A stretch of DNA of 64,000 nt from Archangium lansingense. GTDB lineage: Bacteria > Myxococcota > Myxococcia > Myxococcales > Myxococcaceae. Below, piece by piece: positions 12,101-21,700 of this stretch. Each line of letters begins with the position of its first letter. The first letter of the stretch is position 1. The notes below the pieces were generated by a model. That model saw only the letters and a program-made list of their open reading frames with translations, was not told where the DNA came from and ran no database searches. The translations under genes were made by a program, and so were the position numbers. The stretch lies in NCBI RefSeq assembly GCF_026626635.1, contig NZ_JAPNKA010000001.1, positions 6,076,001 through 6,140,000 of the forward strand, in the 5' to 3' direction.

Positions 12101-15100
12101 CGCGCCTCGTCTCCGCGCCTCCTGCTGCTGCGCTCGCGCCCGTTGCGCTCCGTGCCGATGCGACGTACCTCATCACCGGCGGTCTGGGTGGGCTGGGGCT
12201 GCACGTGGCGAGGTGGATGGTCTCCAAGGGCGCGCGGCACCTGGTGCTGCTGGGCCGGAGGGGACTGCCCGACCGCGCGGAGTGGCCGGCGCTCCCCCGC
12301 GAGGGAGACCTTGGCCGGCAACTCGCCGCGATCGAGGCGATGGAGGCCGAGGGGGTCATCGTGCACGCCCTCAGCGCGGACGTGGGTGACCCGGCCCGCA
12401 TGGCGGAGGTACTCGAGTCGATCCATCGAAGCCCGGCTCCGCTGAAGGGCATCATCCACGCCGCGGGTGTGTCCACGCTCGTGCCGCTCGAGACGATGGA
12501 CGAGGCGGCGCTCGCCTCCATCCTCCGTCCCAAGGTGACCGGTGGCTGGGTGCTCCACCAACTCACGCGCGAGCTGGAGCTGGACTTCACCGTCTACTTC
12601 TCGTCGGGCTCGGCCGTGTGGGGCTCGGCCCGGATGGCGCACTACGCCGCGGGCAACCAGTTCCTCGATGCGCTCGCCCACTACCGCCGTTCACGGGGAC
12701 AGCACGCGCTGAGCATCAACTGGGGCCCCTGGGCCGCCGAGGGCATGGTCGCAGAGGAGGGCTTGCGCTGGTTCGAGCGCATGGGTCTCCGGGGTGTCAC
12801 CGTGGAGGGAGGGGTCCAGGTACTCGAGGCGCTGCTCGCCATGGACGTGACCCAGCGCAGCGTCGCTCCGGTCGACTGGAGCCTCTTCAAGTCCGTCTAT
12901 GAGTCGCGGGCGCGCAGGCCTCTGCTGGAGGCGCTCGGCCCGGTGCCGGCGCCCTCGGCTCCCGCGCCGCGTCCGGTGGAGCAGGCCGCCGGAAGCGAGG
13001 CGCTGGCGCAGCTGAACAGCGCCTCGCCCGCGCGCCGCAAGGAGTTGGTGATCTCCTGGGTCCGTGAGGAGGTGGCCCGGGTGCTCGGCTTCCCGTCGAG
13101 CGCCTCGGTCAAGCTGGAGCAGGGCTTCTTCGAGACGGGCATGGACTCGATCACCGCCCTGGAGCTGCGGCGGCGGCTGGCGGCCCGGCTCGGTGTCGAG
13201 CTCGCGTCGACGATCGCGTTCGATCGTCCCACCGTCCTGGCACTCGCTTCCCACATCCTGCAGGACGTGCTCCAGCTGGACGTGGAGGTGAAGGAGGAGG
13301 CCGAGCGCGCAGCGAGCAGCGCGACGGAGCCGATCGCGATCATCGGCATTGGCTGCCGGGTGCCCCAGGCCTCGGGCCCCGAGTCCTTCTGGCGGCTGCT
13401 GGAGGGAGGCGTGGACGCCATCCGCGAGGTTCCCGCCTCGCGGTGGAAGCTCGACGAGTATTACGACCCACAGCCGGGCGTCCCGGGGAAGACCTACACC
13501 CGGTGGGGTGGCTTCCTGGATGGGGTCGATCAGTTCGACTCCCAGTTCTTCGGAATTGCTCCTCGGGAAGCGGCGAACATGGACCCGCAGCAGCGCCTGC
13601 TGCTGGAGGTGGCCTGGGAGTCCCTGGAGCACGCGGGGATCGCTCCGGCGCACGTGGCCAACACCCGCACCGGCGTGTTCATCGGAATCGGCAGCAACGA
13701 GTACGCGATGCTCCACGGGGTGGGCAGTGCCTCGGCCCCGGGTGACGCCTATATCGCCACGGGCAACGACTCGAGCTTCGCCGCTGGCCGGCTGGCCTAC
13801 GTGCTCCGGCTCCAGGGTCCGACGATGAGCTTGAACACCGCGTGCTCCTCGTCGCTGGTGGCCGTGCACCTGGCCTGCCAGAGCCTGCGCTCCGGCGAGA
13901 GCAACCTGGCGCTCGCCGGTGGCGTCAGCCTGACGCTCGCGCCGCACTCGACCATCTACCTCGCGCAGCTCCGGGCGCTGTCCCGGGATGGACGGTGCAA
14001 GACCTTCGATGCCTCCGCGGACGGCTACGTGCGCAGCGAGGGTTGCGGCATCGTGGTCCTCAAGCGCCTGTCCGATGCGAAGCGGGATGGAGATGACATC
14101 CTCGCCGTCATCCGCGGCTCGGCCGTCAACCACGATGGCCCGAGCAGCGCGCTCACGGTGCCAAACGGGGATGCCCAGCAGCAGGTCCTCCGCGCCGCCC
14201 TGGCCAACGCCGGTGTCGCGCCCGCGGACGTGGATTACATCGAGGCGCACGGAACGGGCACGTCGCTCGGTGATCCCATCGAGGTCCGGGCGCTGGCCAG
14301 GGTGCTCGGTGAGGGGCGCACGCTCGAGCAGCGGCTACTCATCGGCTCGGTGAAGACCAGCATCGGCCACCTGGAGGCGGCGGCGGGCATCGCCGGTCTC
14401 ATCAAGGTCGTCCTCTCGCAGCGGCACGGGGTGGTCCCGCCGCACCTGCACCTCCAGCAACTCAACCCCCACATCGAGCTGGGCGGGTTCCCGCTGGACA
14501 TCCCCACGAAGCCCACTCCGTGGCCGGAGCGCTCGCGTCCGCGGATCGCCGGCATCAGCGCCTTCGGCCTGAGCGGAACCAACGCGCACGTCATCGTGGA
14601 GGAGGCGCCTCCGCCCGAGCCCGTCGCGGCCCGGTCCGAGCCGGGCGCGCACGTGCTCGCGCTCTCGGCGAAGACGAAGGGCGCTCTCACGCAGCTCGCG
14701 GCGCGGGTCGGTGAGCACCTCGCCACGCACCCGGCACAGGCGTTCGCGGATGTCTGCCACGCGGCGAACACCCAGCGCACCTCGTTCGCGCACCGGCTCG
14801 CGCTCGTCGCGGAGTCGGCGGAGCAGGCCCGGGAGCGGCTGCTGGCGTTCGCGCGCGGGGAGGAGGTCCCCCGGCTGGTCCAGGGCCGTGCCGAGGGCGA
14901 GGACCCCAAGGTCGTCTTCGTGTTCACGGGGCAGGGCGCGCAGTACGCGGGCATGGGCCGGGAGCTGTACGAGACCGAGCCCGTGTTCCGCGCGGCCCTG
15001 GATCGTTGCAACGCGCTGCTCGAGGGCAGGTGGGGTGAGTCCCTCCTGTCGGTGATGCACGGGACGGGGTCGCGGATCGACGACACCGAGTTCACGCAGC

Positions 15101-18100
15101 CGGCGCTCTTCGCGCTGGAGTACGCGCTGGCGGAGCTGTGGCGCTCCTGGGGCGTCGAGCCCTGGGCCGTGCTGGGCCACAGCGTCGGCGAGTACGTCGC
15201 CGCCTGCGTGGCGGGGGTGATGGACCTCGAGGAGGCCCTCGGGCTCATCACCGAGCGCGCGCGGTTCATGCAAGCGCTGCCGCGCAATGGCGAGATGATG
15301 GCCGTCTCCGCCAGCGAGGAGCAGGTCGCGGAGCTCCTGGCTCCGTACGCGGATCGCGTCTCGATCGCGGCGGTCAACGGGCCGGCGGACACGGTGCTCT
15401 CCGGCGAGCGCGAGGCGGTGGAGGCGATCGCCGCCTCGTTGCAGGCCCGGGGCATCAAGACCCGGCGGCTCACCGTGTCCCACGCGTTCCACTCGCCGCT
15501 CATGGAGCCCATGCTGGACTCCTTCGAGCTCACGGCCGGGAAGATCTCCTTCCGCGCGCCCCGCATCCACCTGGCTTCCAATGTCACGGGCCAGGTCCTC
15601 GGGGACGGTGAGGTGCTCGACGCCACGTACTTCCGCCGCCACGTGCGCGAGGCGGTGCGCTTCCACGACGGGCTGAAGGCGCTCCGGGCGCTCGGCGGCA
15701 CCGTGTTCGTGGAGGTCGGCCCGCATCCGACGCTCACCGGCATGGCGCTGAAGGGGCTCGGGGAGGACGCGGGCACCTGGTTGCCCTCGCTGCGCAAGGG
15801 CCACTCCGAGCAGCCGCAGATCCTCTCCAGCCTGGGGGCGCTCTACACCCAGGGCGTGGCGGTGGACTGGGCCGCGGTGGACGGTGGGCGCCGCCGGTCG
15901 CGTGTCACGCTTCCGACGTATCCGTGGCAGCACCAGCGGCACTGGCTGGAGGCGCCCAAGGCCTCTCGTCCGGCCTCGCCGGTCACGAGTGCGCAGGCGC
16001 TCGTCGGACAGCGTGTGCGCTCGCCCCTGAACAAGGCGATCGTCTTCGAGGGCCGCTACAGCGCGCAGTCGTTGCCCTTCCTCGACGAGCACCGGCTCTA
16101 CGGGACGATCGTCGTGCCCGGCTCATGCCACATCGCCCGCATCCTCGCGACCGCCGCCCAGTCGCTCGGGGCCGGGCCGTACACCATCGAGAAGTGCCTC
16201 TTCTCGCAGCCCATCGTGCTCGCGGACGAGGAGGAACAGCTCGTCCAGCTCGTCCTCGCGCCCAAGGGGCAGGGCCGGTACGACTTCGAGCTCTACAGCC
16301 TCTCCGCGTCCGCCGACCCGGAGACCGAGGGCTGGCTCCTGAATGGTACGGGGTCGCTGCAAGTGGGCGGAGACGGGCCCGCGCGCCCGGCGCCCCTGTC
16401 GCGGCAGGAGATCGAGGCGCGCTGCTCGCGCCAGGTGGACTCGGGTATCTATGAGCGGAACTGGGACATCGGGTTCAACCTCGGCCACGCGTTCCGGTGG
16501 ATCGAGCGCATCTGGAGCGGCGGGCGCGAGGCGCTCTGCCAGCTGCGCCTGCCAACGGAGCGGGATGACCGGGGGCTGTACATTCACCCGGGCCTCGTCG
16601 ACTCCTTCCTGCAGGCGATGGGCACGGATCTCATCCGCGACGACGCGCAGCTGAGCACCGTCTACGTACCGATCTCGGTGGAGCGTTTCCGCTTCCACGA
16701 GCGGCCGAGCGGCCCCGTGTGGGCGTACGCCGTGCGCCGGGACGCCGGGGACGCCGTGGGTGAGGTGATCACCGGTGACGTGTACGTGGTCGACGCCGAG
16801 GGGCGGGTGCTCATCGAGATCGAGGGGTTGAAGCACAAGCGCGCACCGCGCGAGGCGTTGATGGCGGTGCTGCGCCATGGCCAGCGCGAGACGTTCTACG
16901 AGCTCGGCTGGATGCGTCAGCCCCTGCCCGACGGGGTGCCCGGGCTCGGCCGCTGGATCGTATTCGCGGACGCGGCGGGCACCGCGGAGGCCCTGGCGGA
17001 GCGGCTCCGGTGGAGTGGTTGCCGCTCCGTGCTGGTCCACCCGGGCGAGGCGTTCGTCCGCCACGACGGGGACCGCTTCACCCTCGATCCCCAGCGCGCC
17101 GAGGACTACGCGCGGCTGCTCGAGGAGGCAGTGCCGCCGGGCGAATCGCTCGGGGGCGTCATCCACCTCTGGGGGCTGCGTGGGCCTGGCGGAGAGGACC
17201 TGGAGTCGCTGCGCGCGGCGCACCTGCTGGGTTGTGGCAGCGCGCTGCATCTGGTCAAGGCACTGGCGGGCTCGCCCTCCACCGCTCGTCTCTGGCTGGT
17301 GACCCGTGGAGCCCGGGCGCTCTCGTCCGGCTCGAGGCCGCTCGCGCTGGAGCAGGTCCCGCTCTGGGGCCTGGGCGTCGTCTTCTCGCAGGAGCATCCC
17401 GATCGGTGTGGTGCGCTCGTGGATCTCGATCCCGCCGCCTCCGGAGACGATGCGCTGGCGATCTGGCGTGAGCTCAGCGCTTCGGATGGCGAGCGGCAGG
17501 TGGTGATCCGCGAGGGCCAGCGCCACGTCGCGCGGATGCGCGCGTCGCGTGACGAGCCGCGGACGGTGCCGCCGTTGCGGCCGGACGCGAGCTACCTGCT
17601 CACGGGTGGGCTCGGTGGGCTGGGCCTCTCGCTCGCGCGGTGGATGGTGGAGCAGGGCGCGCGGAACCTGGTACTCATCGGGCGCGGCAGGCCCAGGCCA
17701 GAGGCCCAGGAGACCCTCCGAGCCCTGGAGGCCGCTGGCGCGAGGATCCTCGTCCTCCAGGCGGATGTGTCGAAGCGGGAAGACGTTCGCCGCACCCTCG
17801 AAGAGGCGGGAAGGCTGGCCCCCCTGCGCGGCGTAGTCCATGCAGCGGGCGTCCTGGACGACGGCGTCCTCCTGCAGCAGGACTGGGAGCGCTTCACCCG
17901 GGTGCTCGCACCCAAGGTGGACGGCGCGTGGCACCTCCATGAGTTGACCCAGGGCGGGGAGCTCGACTTCTTCGTGCTGTTCTCGTCGGCGGCGACGCTG
18001 CTCGGCTCGCCGGGGCAGGGCAGCTACGCGGCAGCCAATGCCTTCCTGGACGCGCTGGCGCTTCACCGGCGCGCCCTGGGGCTGCCGGCGCTGAGCATCA

Positions 18101-18780
18101 ACTGGGGCCCCTGGGCCGAGGTCGGCATGGCCGCGCAGCTCGCGTCCCGCTTCCAGGCGCAGGGCATCGAGGCCTTCTCTCCGGACGTGGCGCTGGGGGC
18201 GTTTGGCCGGGCGCTCGGTCATGGGCAGCCGCAGGTCACCCTCATGCGGGTCCACTGGCCGCGCTACCTCGAGCAGTTCCCGCGGGGCGCGGCGCCCACC
18301 CTGCTCGCGGAGTTGGGCGGCCGGCCGGAGGCCGGGTCCGAGGCTGGCGAGCGTTCGTCTCCCGAGCTTCGGCGCCGGCTCGAGACGGCGGAGCCACGCC
18401 AGCGGCTGTCGCTGCTGATGGAGCACGTGCAGGGCGAGGCGGTGCGGGTGCTCGGCCTGGATGCATCGTCCCCGTTGGAACCCCGGCAGCGGTTGTTCGA
18501 GGTGGGGATGGACTCACTGATGGCGCTCGAGCTCCGCAACCGCCTGCAGAACACCGTGGGTGCGTCGCTGCCGTCGACCCTGGTCTTCGATTACCCGACG
18601 GCCGAGGCGCTCGCGAGCTACTTGCACGACGAGGTCCTCGGCCTGCGGCAGCAGCCGGGTGGAAGCGCGCCGGGAGAGGCCGAGGACTCGGCGCTCCAGC
18701 GCATCATGGAACTATCGCAGGATGAGCTCGCCGCCTCGCTGGAGGCGAAGCTCTCGGCCCTGATGGAAGAGGGATCATGA
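3181..18780 (+). CDS. Trimodular type I PKS: KS-AT-DH-KR-ACP / KS-AT-KR-ACP / KS-AT-DH-KR-ACP
   Basis: 5199 aa. An N-terminal coiled-coil docking helix (res 1-36) precedes three modules. Module A: KS Cys202, His337, His377; AT Ser650 with motif VPSH (751-754); DH His956/Asp1131; KR from ~1466 with Ser1599/Tyr1612 and an IAD in place of LDD (B-type); ACP Ser1774. Module B: KS Cys2028; AT Ser2478 with YAFH (2578); no DH; KR ~2995 with Ser3142, Trp3147, Tyr3155 and no LDD, the A-type pattern; ACP Ser3323. Module C: KS Cys3555 within NTACSSS instead of DTACSSS; AT Ser4001 with HAFH (4101), malonyl type; a divergent DH with His4304/Asp4474; KR ~4805 with LDD and Tyr4949 (B-type); ACP Ser5112. The end overlaps the next gene by ATGA. 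Inferred role: three mid-to-late extensions of a polyene chain, with the dehydration missing in module B probably supplied by another DH. Confidence 0.97.
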   Translation: MANRNDESSELSPAKRMLVALEKMQARLNAVEGAAKEPIAIVGMACRFPQAENVESFWRLLHDGVDAVREIPLSRWSTEETAGIGDGATRWGGYLDAVDAFDPGFFGISPREAVRMDPQQRLLLEVAWEALEDAGLDVDKLSGSRGGVFIGACNDDYHCMQVDRPETGDAFSATGIATSVLSGRLSYLFNLQGPSLVVDTACSSSLVALHLACQSLRARECNMALAGGVNLILSPQSVLLVSKLQALSPDGRSKAFDASANGFTRGEGCGVVVLKRLSDALADGDHILATIRGSAINQDGKSTGLTAPNVLSQQALIRQALENAGLKPEQVSYVEAHGTGTSLGDPIEAEALRETYGVPRADGGVCGIGSVKTNVGHLEAAAGVAGLMKVVLAMRHQSIPPHLHLKQLNPRIQLEGSALTVPTRLTPWQTSGQPRRAGVSSFGISGTNAHVILEEAPQPAVKSSLPQRPELLPLSARSREALLALADRYAERLGRDGGGSLSDVCYTASAHRTHHPHRLAVLADSRERTAERLRAFVRGELPGDAWAGRKAFGLRRKIVFVYPGQGAQRAGMGRELMESEPVFRDTLVKVDQALRSHLGWSVLDELAKDESSSRLAEIDINQPVLFAVEVALTALWRSWGIEPDAVMGHSMGEVVAAHVAGALSLEDAAFIICHRSKLMRTLGGRGATMAMVELSVEEAEEAIRPWSGRIWLGGLNGPRSQVLSGEPEAVKEAVAALEQRGVFCRWVKMDVPSHTPLVEVISRELEGRIARISPRSAEIPLCSTVTGEFLDGAKLDAAHWGNNLRNPVRFAAAAQRLLAGEYDTFVEVSPHPVLLPAVEQTMNAVSREGAVLASLRRGEAERHTMLSSLGALYASGHRVAWNRVYPGKGQLVRLPSYPWQRERFWLEPASRGAHASRTTSGHPLVGERIDLSAQGDVARLWQVQLGPKHFPLLAEHRVQGVPALPAAAMVDMALSAARQVLGGPAFLEDMSFSTLLSFPEDEERVLQLWLSTERPGASAFRLFSAPAVREAAPAELIWTLHAEGTLRHGDASAVEGAALAGLEELRVRCGEESSVEAHYQTLREIGLEYGPSFRVVRELYRAKGEALGRVQLDDELKAEVERYGLHPALLDGCFQVLAAALEGLDGEEGVYVPVALSRLRVLARPEAGLWSHVRIVDGASAGSSVVECDVTLLDEQGRVVAEVQRLVCKKIGAASAPADEVGRWIYSVQWQPQQRQARVEEGSSRKQGRWLVFADARGTGQSLAAALAERSGGCVVVEAGTTYERLGEDRYRINPARLEDFQKLLGEAFGEHSPCRGMVHLFGLDTSEAKEPGSLEQTLSLSCTSVVYLLQAWAQRGWRDAPRLWLVTSGVQVLAQNERPGSPASAPLAGLAAVITHEHPELRCAHVDLSARPSPEELASLTEELLADGAEDRIALRGAVRYIARLGRGTSGREAQKPLELTADGTYLITGGLGGLGLEVAKWLVQRGARHLVLTGRGAPSEQAERVLGELRASGVGVRVHRADVTSAADVASLFESIDAEQRPLRGIVHAAGVIADGVLTQLDEPRLRSVLAPKVQGAWNLHVQTQGRPLEFFVMFSSAASVLGSPGQGNYAAANAFMDALAHHRRAAGLPALSVNWGPWADVGLAAGATNRGERLALRGVGNMPPAQALEALGRLLAREVAQAVVVPLDLRQWREFYLSAAQAPFLSALMQERVGGTSSRKGGAREQLAAAEPEQRLGLLEAYLREQIGRILRMEPDRIEPDQPFGEQGMDSLTGLEVRNRIESGLKLTLPATLIYAYPTVQALTTHLFSKLEPLLDAEARSEARPAKSETRASRVESPAVRTVSTQTATRQEAPADQGLEPLAIVGIGCRFPGGANEPEAYWRLLSEGVDAVREVPAERWRSSTDAAEHKGTRWGGFLERVDGFDPEFFGIAPREAVAMDPQQRLLLEVAWEALEDAGLPKSRLAGTRTGVFVGVCGYDYAMLQAERGVEGDVYSVIGCSNSVIAGRLSYLMDLRGPAMSVDTACSSSLVALHLASQSLRNRECDAALVGGVNLLLSPRPSSWLSKLMALSPDGRCRTFDSRANGFVRGEGCGVVVLKRLSDALAQGDNVLGVIRASAVNQDGGSTGLTAPNVLAQQALIREALAAARLSPRDIGYIEAHGTGTPLGDPIEVEALRETYGARREDGFPCFLGSAKTNIGHLEAAAGMAGLIKVLLALRHEAIPKHLHFKALNPRISLEDTPFVIPTQPQPWPAAQRRRYAAVSSFGISGTNAHVILEEPPTSSRAHPAAEAGAQLLALSARSEGALRALARSYRELLAQPGNESLSFEDIAYTAALRRNHHEHRLAVAGRSTQEWGEQLQSFLEGSAPPYLSTGVVESRRGKVVFVFGGQGSQWQGMGRDLLARSEPFAAALRECDTLLAQHTGFSIVEALEAEGPASRLDETEVAQPAIFAIQVALAAAWRALGVVPAAVVGHSVGEIAAAHVAGALSLPEAARLVAHRSRLMQRATGKGRMAAVELSPEEARRELERYAERLSIGAINDARSVVLSGEPAALGEVLETLRARGISTRDLGVNYAFHSQQMAPLQPELVEVLGRLETRPTSIPMISTVSGRVIEGQALDAAYWASNIREAVRFSDAVDTLLDEGHRLFVELGPQPALGRYVSQALARRELEGAAVPSLRKGRDGHTVMLGALGGLHVKGFAVDWARLSPSGGRPVSLPLYPWQRSRYWIDAPAAAASGVGSGAQAPGTTRPDDWVYDLTWQASERGAVAPRAQQSAGAWLVLGHREGTGAALAALLEERGEPCWLIIPGEEESVRGQRVRSIDPRRPEHFERLLQAVGPVRAVVHLWGADAPPASEPTLAEVESAQQLGVHSAVRLVQALVRSGSANGARLWLCTRGSQPVGDVAVGSPLHAPMWGLGRVMALEHPAIWGGLVDLDPSAPAGEVEALWRELSGSDGEDQLAFRGRARYIARLVSAPPAAALAPVALRADATYLITGGLGGLGLHVARWMVSKGARHLVLLGRRGLPDRAEWPALPREGDLGRQLAAIEAMEAEGVIVHALSADVGDPARMAEVLESIHRSPAPLKGIIHAAGVSTLVPLETMDEAALASILRPKVTGGWVLHQLTRELELDFTVYFSSGSAVWGSARMAHYAAGNQFLDALAHYRRSRGQHALSINWGPWAAEGMVAEEGLRWFERMGLRGVTVEGGVQVLEALLAMDVTQRSVAPVDWSLFKSVYESRARRPLLEALGPVPAPSAPAPRPVEQAAGSEALAQLNSASPARRKELVISWVREEVARVLGFPSSASVKLEQGFFETGMDSITALELRRRLAARLGVELASTIAFDRPTVLALASHILQDVLQLDVEVKEEAERAASSATEPIAIIGIGCRVPQASGPESFWRLLEGGVDAIREVPASRWKLDEYYDPQPGVPGKTYTRWGGFLDGVDQFDSQFFGIAPREAANMDPQQRLLLEVAWESLEHAGIAPAHVANTRTGVFIGIGSNEYAMLHGVGSASAPGDAYIATGNDSSFAAGRLAYVLRLQGPTMSLNTACSSSLVAVHLACQSLRSGESNLALAGGVSLTLAPHSTIYLAQLRALSRDGRCKTFDASADGYVRSEGCGIVVLKRLSDAKRDGDDILAVIRGSAVNHDGPSSALTVPNGDAQQQVLRAALANAGVAPADVDYIEAHGTGTSLGDPIEVRALARVLGEGRTLEQRLLIGSVKTSIGHLEAAAGIAGLIKVVLSQRHGVVPPHLHLQQLNPHIELGGFPLDIPTKPTPWPERSRPRIAGISAFGLSGTNAHVIVEEAPPPEPVAARSEPGAHVLALSAKTKGALTQLAARVGEHLATHPAQAFADVCHAANTQRTSFAHRLALVAESAEQARERLLAFARGEEVPRLVQGRAEGEDPKVVFVFTGQGAQYAGMGRELYETEPVFRAALDRCNALLEGRWGESLLSVMHGTGSRIDDTEFTQPALFALEYALAELWRSWGVEPWAVLGHSVGEYVAACVAGVMDLEEALGLITERARFMQALPRNGEMMAVSASEEQVAELLAPYADRVSIAAVNGPADTVLSGEREAVEAIAASLQARGIKTRRLTVSHAFHSPLMEPMLDSFELTAGKISFRAPRIHLASNVTGQVLGDGEVLDATYFRRHVREAVRFHDGLKALRALGGTVFVEVGPHPTLTGMALKGLGEDAGTWLPSLRKGHSEQPQILSSLGALYTQGVAVDWAAVDGGRRRSRVTLPTYPWQHQRHWLEAPKASRPASPVTSAQALVGQRVRSPLNKAIVFEGRYSAQSLPFLDEHRLYGTIVVPGSCHIARILATAAQSLGAGPYTIEKCLFSQPIVLADEEEQLVQLVLAPKGQGRYDFELYSLSASADPETEGWLLNGTGSLQVGGDGPARPAPLSRQEIEARCSRQVDSGIYERNWDIGFNLGHAFRWIERIWSGGREALCQLRLPTERDDRGLYIHPGLVDSFLQAMGTDLIRDDAQLSTVYVPISVERFRFHERPSGPVWAYAVRRDAGDAVGEVITGDVYVVDAEGRVLIEIEGLKHKRAPREALMAVLRHGQRETFYELGWMRQPLPDGVPGLGRWIVFADAAGTAEALAERLRWSGCRSVLVHPGEAFVRHDGDRFTLDPQRAEDYARLLEEAVPPGESLGGVIHLWGLRGPGGEDLESLRAAHLLGCGSALHLVKALAGSPSTARLWLVTRGARALSSGSRPLALEQVPLWGLGVVFSQEHPDRCGALVDLDPAASGDDALAIWRELSASDGERQVVIREGQRHVARMRASRDEPRTVPPLRPDASYLLTGGLGGLGLSLARWMVEQGARNLVLIGRGRPRPEAQETLRALEAAGARILVLQADVSKREDVRRTLEEAGRLAPLRGVVHAAGVLDDGVLLQQDWERFTRVLAPKVDGAWHLHELTQGGELDFFVLFSSAATLLGSPGQGSYAAANAFLDALALHRRALGLPALSINWGPWAEVGMAAQLASRFQAQGIEAFSPDVALGAFGRALGHGQPQVTLMRVHWPRYLEQFPRGAAPTLLAELGGRPEAGSEAGERSSPELRRRLETAEPRQRLSLLMEHVQGEAVRVLGLDASSPLEPRQRLFEVGMDSLMALELRNRLQNTVGASLPSTLVFDYPTAEALASYLHDEVLGLRQQPGGSAPGEAEDSALQRIMELSQDELAASLEAKLSALMEEGS

Positions 18781-21700
18781 GCAAGCAGGAAAAACCAGCC
18801 GAGCCCACCGCGCTGCAGCGCGCCGCGTTGCTCGTGGAGAAGTTGCAATCGCGTCTCGAGGCGGTGGAGCGTGCCCGCACCGAGCCGATCGCCATCATCG
18901 GAATGGGGTGCCGCTTCCCTGGCGGCGCCAGCGATGGTCCGTCGTACTGGAAGCTCCTGCGCGACGGCGTGGACGCGCTGCGCGAGGTGCCCGAGTCCCG
19001 CTGGGACGTGCCCGGCCATTACGATTCCCGCCGGGGTGTCCCCGGCAAGATGTACGGACTCCGGGGCGGCTTCCTCGACGACGTGGAGCACTTCGATGCC
19101 GATTTCTTCGGTATCTCTCCCCGGGAGGCGGCGAGCCTGGATCCGCAGCAGCGGCTCGTCCTCGAGGTCGCGTGGGAGGCGCTGGAGAACGCGGGCCTGG
19201 CGCCGGAGCGGCTCGCTGGCAGCAAGACGGGCGTCTTCATGGGCGTGATGTCCAGCGACTACATGGCGCGCCTGCTGAAGGAGAACGATCCGGCCCTCCT
19301 CGACGGGTACACGGCGACGGGCAACGGGTACAGCTTCGTTCCGGGCCGCCTGGCCTACGTGCTTGGGCTGCAGGGACCGTGCATGCCGGTCGACACCGCG
19401 TGCTCGTCGTCGCTGGTCGCGCTCCACCTGGCCAGCGAGAGCCTCCGCGCGGGTGAGTCCAACCTGGCGCTGGTGGGCGGAGTCAACCTGATCCTCTCCC
19501 CGGAGACGACGATCTGCCTGTGCAGCATGCAGGCACTCGCGGGCGATGGCCGGTGCAAGACGTTCGATGCTTCCGCGGATGGGTACGTGCGAGGGGAGGG
19601 GTGTGGCGTCCTCGTGCTCAAGCGGCTCTCGGATGCGCAACGCGATGGCGATTCGATCCTCGCGTTGCTCCGTGGCTCCGCCGTCAACCATGACGGTGCC
19701 AGCGGCGGACTGACGGTCCCCAACGGGCCGGCGCAACAGGCGGTCATCCAGCGGGCGCTCGACAACGCGCGCATCGCCCCGGCCCTCGTGGGTTACGTCG
19801 AGGCCCACGGGACCGGCACGCCGCTCGGGGATCCGATCGAGCTCCGGGCGCTCGGCGCCGTGCTCGGCAAGGGGCGTCCGGAGGACAGGCCCTTCTTCAT
19901 CGGTTCGGTGAAGACGAACATCGGCCACCTCGAACCGGCCGCGGGCATCGCCGGAGTCATCAAGACGATCCTCGCGCTGCAGCACAAGGAGATCCCCCCG
20001 CATCTGCACTTCCACACACCCAACCCGCATGTGGAGTGGGATCGCATTCCGGCGCGAGTCCCCGTCGAGCGCATCCCCTGGCCGGCGCACGAGGGGCGGC
20101 GCATCGCCGGTGTGAGCTCCTTCGGACTGAGCGGAATCAACGCGCACGTGGTGTTGGAGGAGGCTCCCGCCACCACCGGCACCGCCGCACCCGCCGAGGA
20201 CGGGAGGCCGCAGCTCGTCGTCCTGTCCGCCAAGACGCCGCGGGCGCTGTCCTCCCTGGCGGAGACGTGGAGCACGTTCCTGAAGAGCGAGGAGGCGGGC
20301 TCGCTCGCGGACCTCAGCTACACCTCGACGCTCTGCCGCACCCATCACGACCACCGGCTCGCCCTCGCGGCGAGGTCCAGGCAGGAGCTCCTCGAGCAGC
20401 TCGCGGCCTTCGCCGCCGGGCAGAGCCATGCCGGTCTGTCCTCGGGACGCCGGGGCGCGGGGCTCGCACAGCGGATCGTCTTCGTCTTTCCGGGGCAGGG
20501 CTCGCAGTGGCTCGGAATGGGGCGGAAGCTGTACGCGGAGGACACTGCATTCCGGGAGGCCATCGATCGTTGCCATGAGGCGATGCGCCCGTATGTGGAT
20601 TGGTCCCTGCGCGAGCTGCTGACGAACCCCGAGCAGCAGCCCCGCTGGAATGACATCGACGTCATCCAGCCGACGCTGTTCGCCTTGCAGGTGGCGCTCG
20701 CGGCGGTGTGGCGCTCGTTCGGGCTGGAGCCTCACGCCGTGGTGGGGCACAGCATGGGAGAGGTCGCCGCGGCGCACGTCGCGGGGGCGCTCTCTCTGGA
20801 CGACGCGGCGCGCATCATCTGCGAGCGGAGCAAGCTGCTCAAACGCGTCAGCGGCCAGGGAGCCATGGCCGTCGTGGATCTCTCCCGGGAACAGGCGCAG
20901 GTGGAGATCCGGGGCGCGGAGGATCGGATCGCCATCGCGGTCAGCAACGGGCCGAAGTCGACGGTGCTCTCGGGAGACCCGGCCGCGCTGAAGGAGGTGC
21001 TGGAGCGTCTCCAGCGGCGCGAGGTGTTCTGCCGTTGGGTGAAGGTGGACGTGGCCTCGCACAGCCCGCAGATGGATCCGCTGCGCGAGGAGCTGCTGGT
21101 GCGGATGGCGGCCATCCGCCCCACCGGGAGCACGGTGCCGCTCTATTCCACGGTCTTGGGGGCTCCCATCGACGGCCGCGAGCTGGATGCCTCGTACTGG
21201 GTGCGCAACCTGCGCCAGCCCGTGTTGTTCGCAGATGCGGTCCAGCGCCTCATCCAGGATGGAAACGTCCTGTTCATCGAGCTGAGCCCGCATCCCATCC
21301 TCGTGCCCTTCGTGGATGCGATGTTGAGGGAGGGGGACACGTCGGGGCGGGGGCTCGTGGTGCCGAGCCTGCTCCGCGAGCAGGAGGAGTGGCATTGCCT
21401 GCTCTCGTCGCTGGGCGCGCTGTCCACCCGGGTGGATCGCGTGGACTGGCCGCGGTTGCACCCGAACAAGCGCCGCCGGGTCGCGCTCCCCTCCTATTCG
21501 TGGCAGCGCGAGCGACACTGGTTGGAGATCGAGCCCGCCGCCACCGCGCGCGTCCGGGCCGTGCGCTCGAGCTCCGGAGGTCATCCGCTCCTGGGGTCCT
21601 CGTTCACGGCCTCCGTGCACGAGGAGACGCGCTTCTGGGAGTCCGCGCTGAGCGCCACGGCGCCGTCGTACCTGGCGGATCACCGCGTGAGTGGCTCGGT

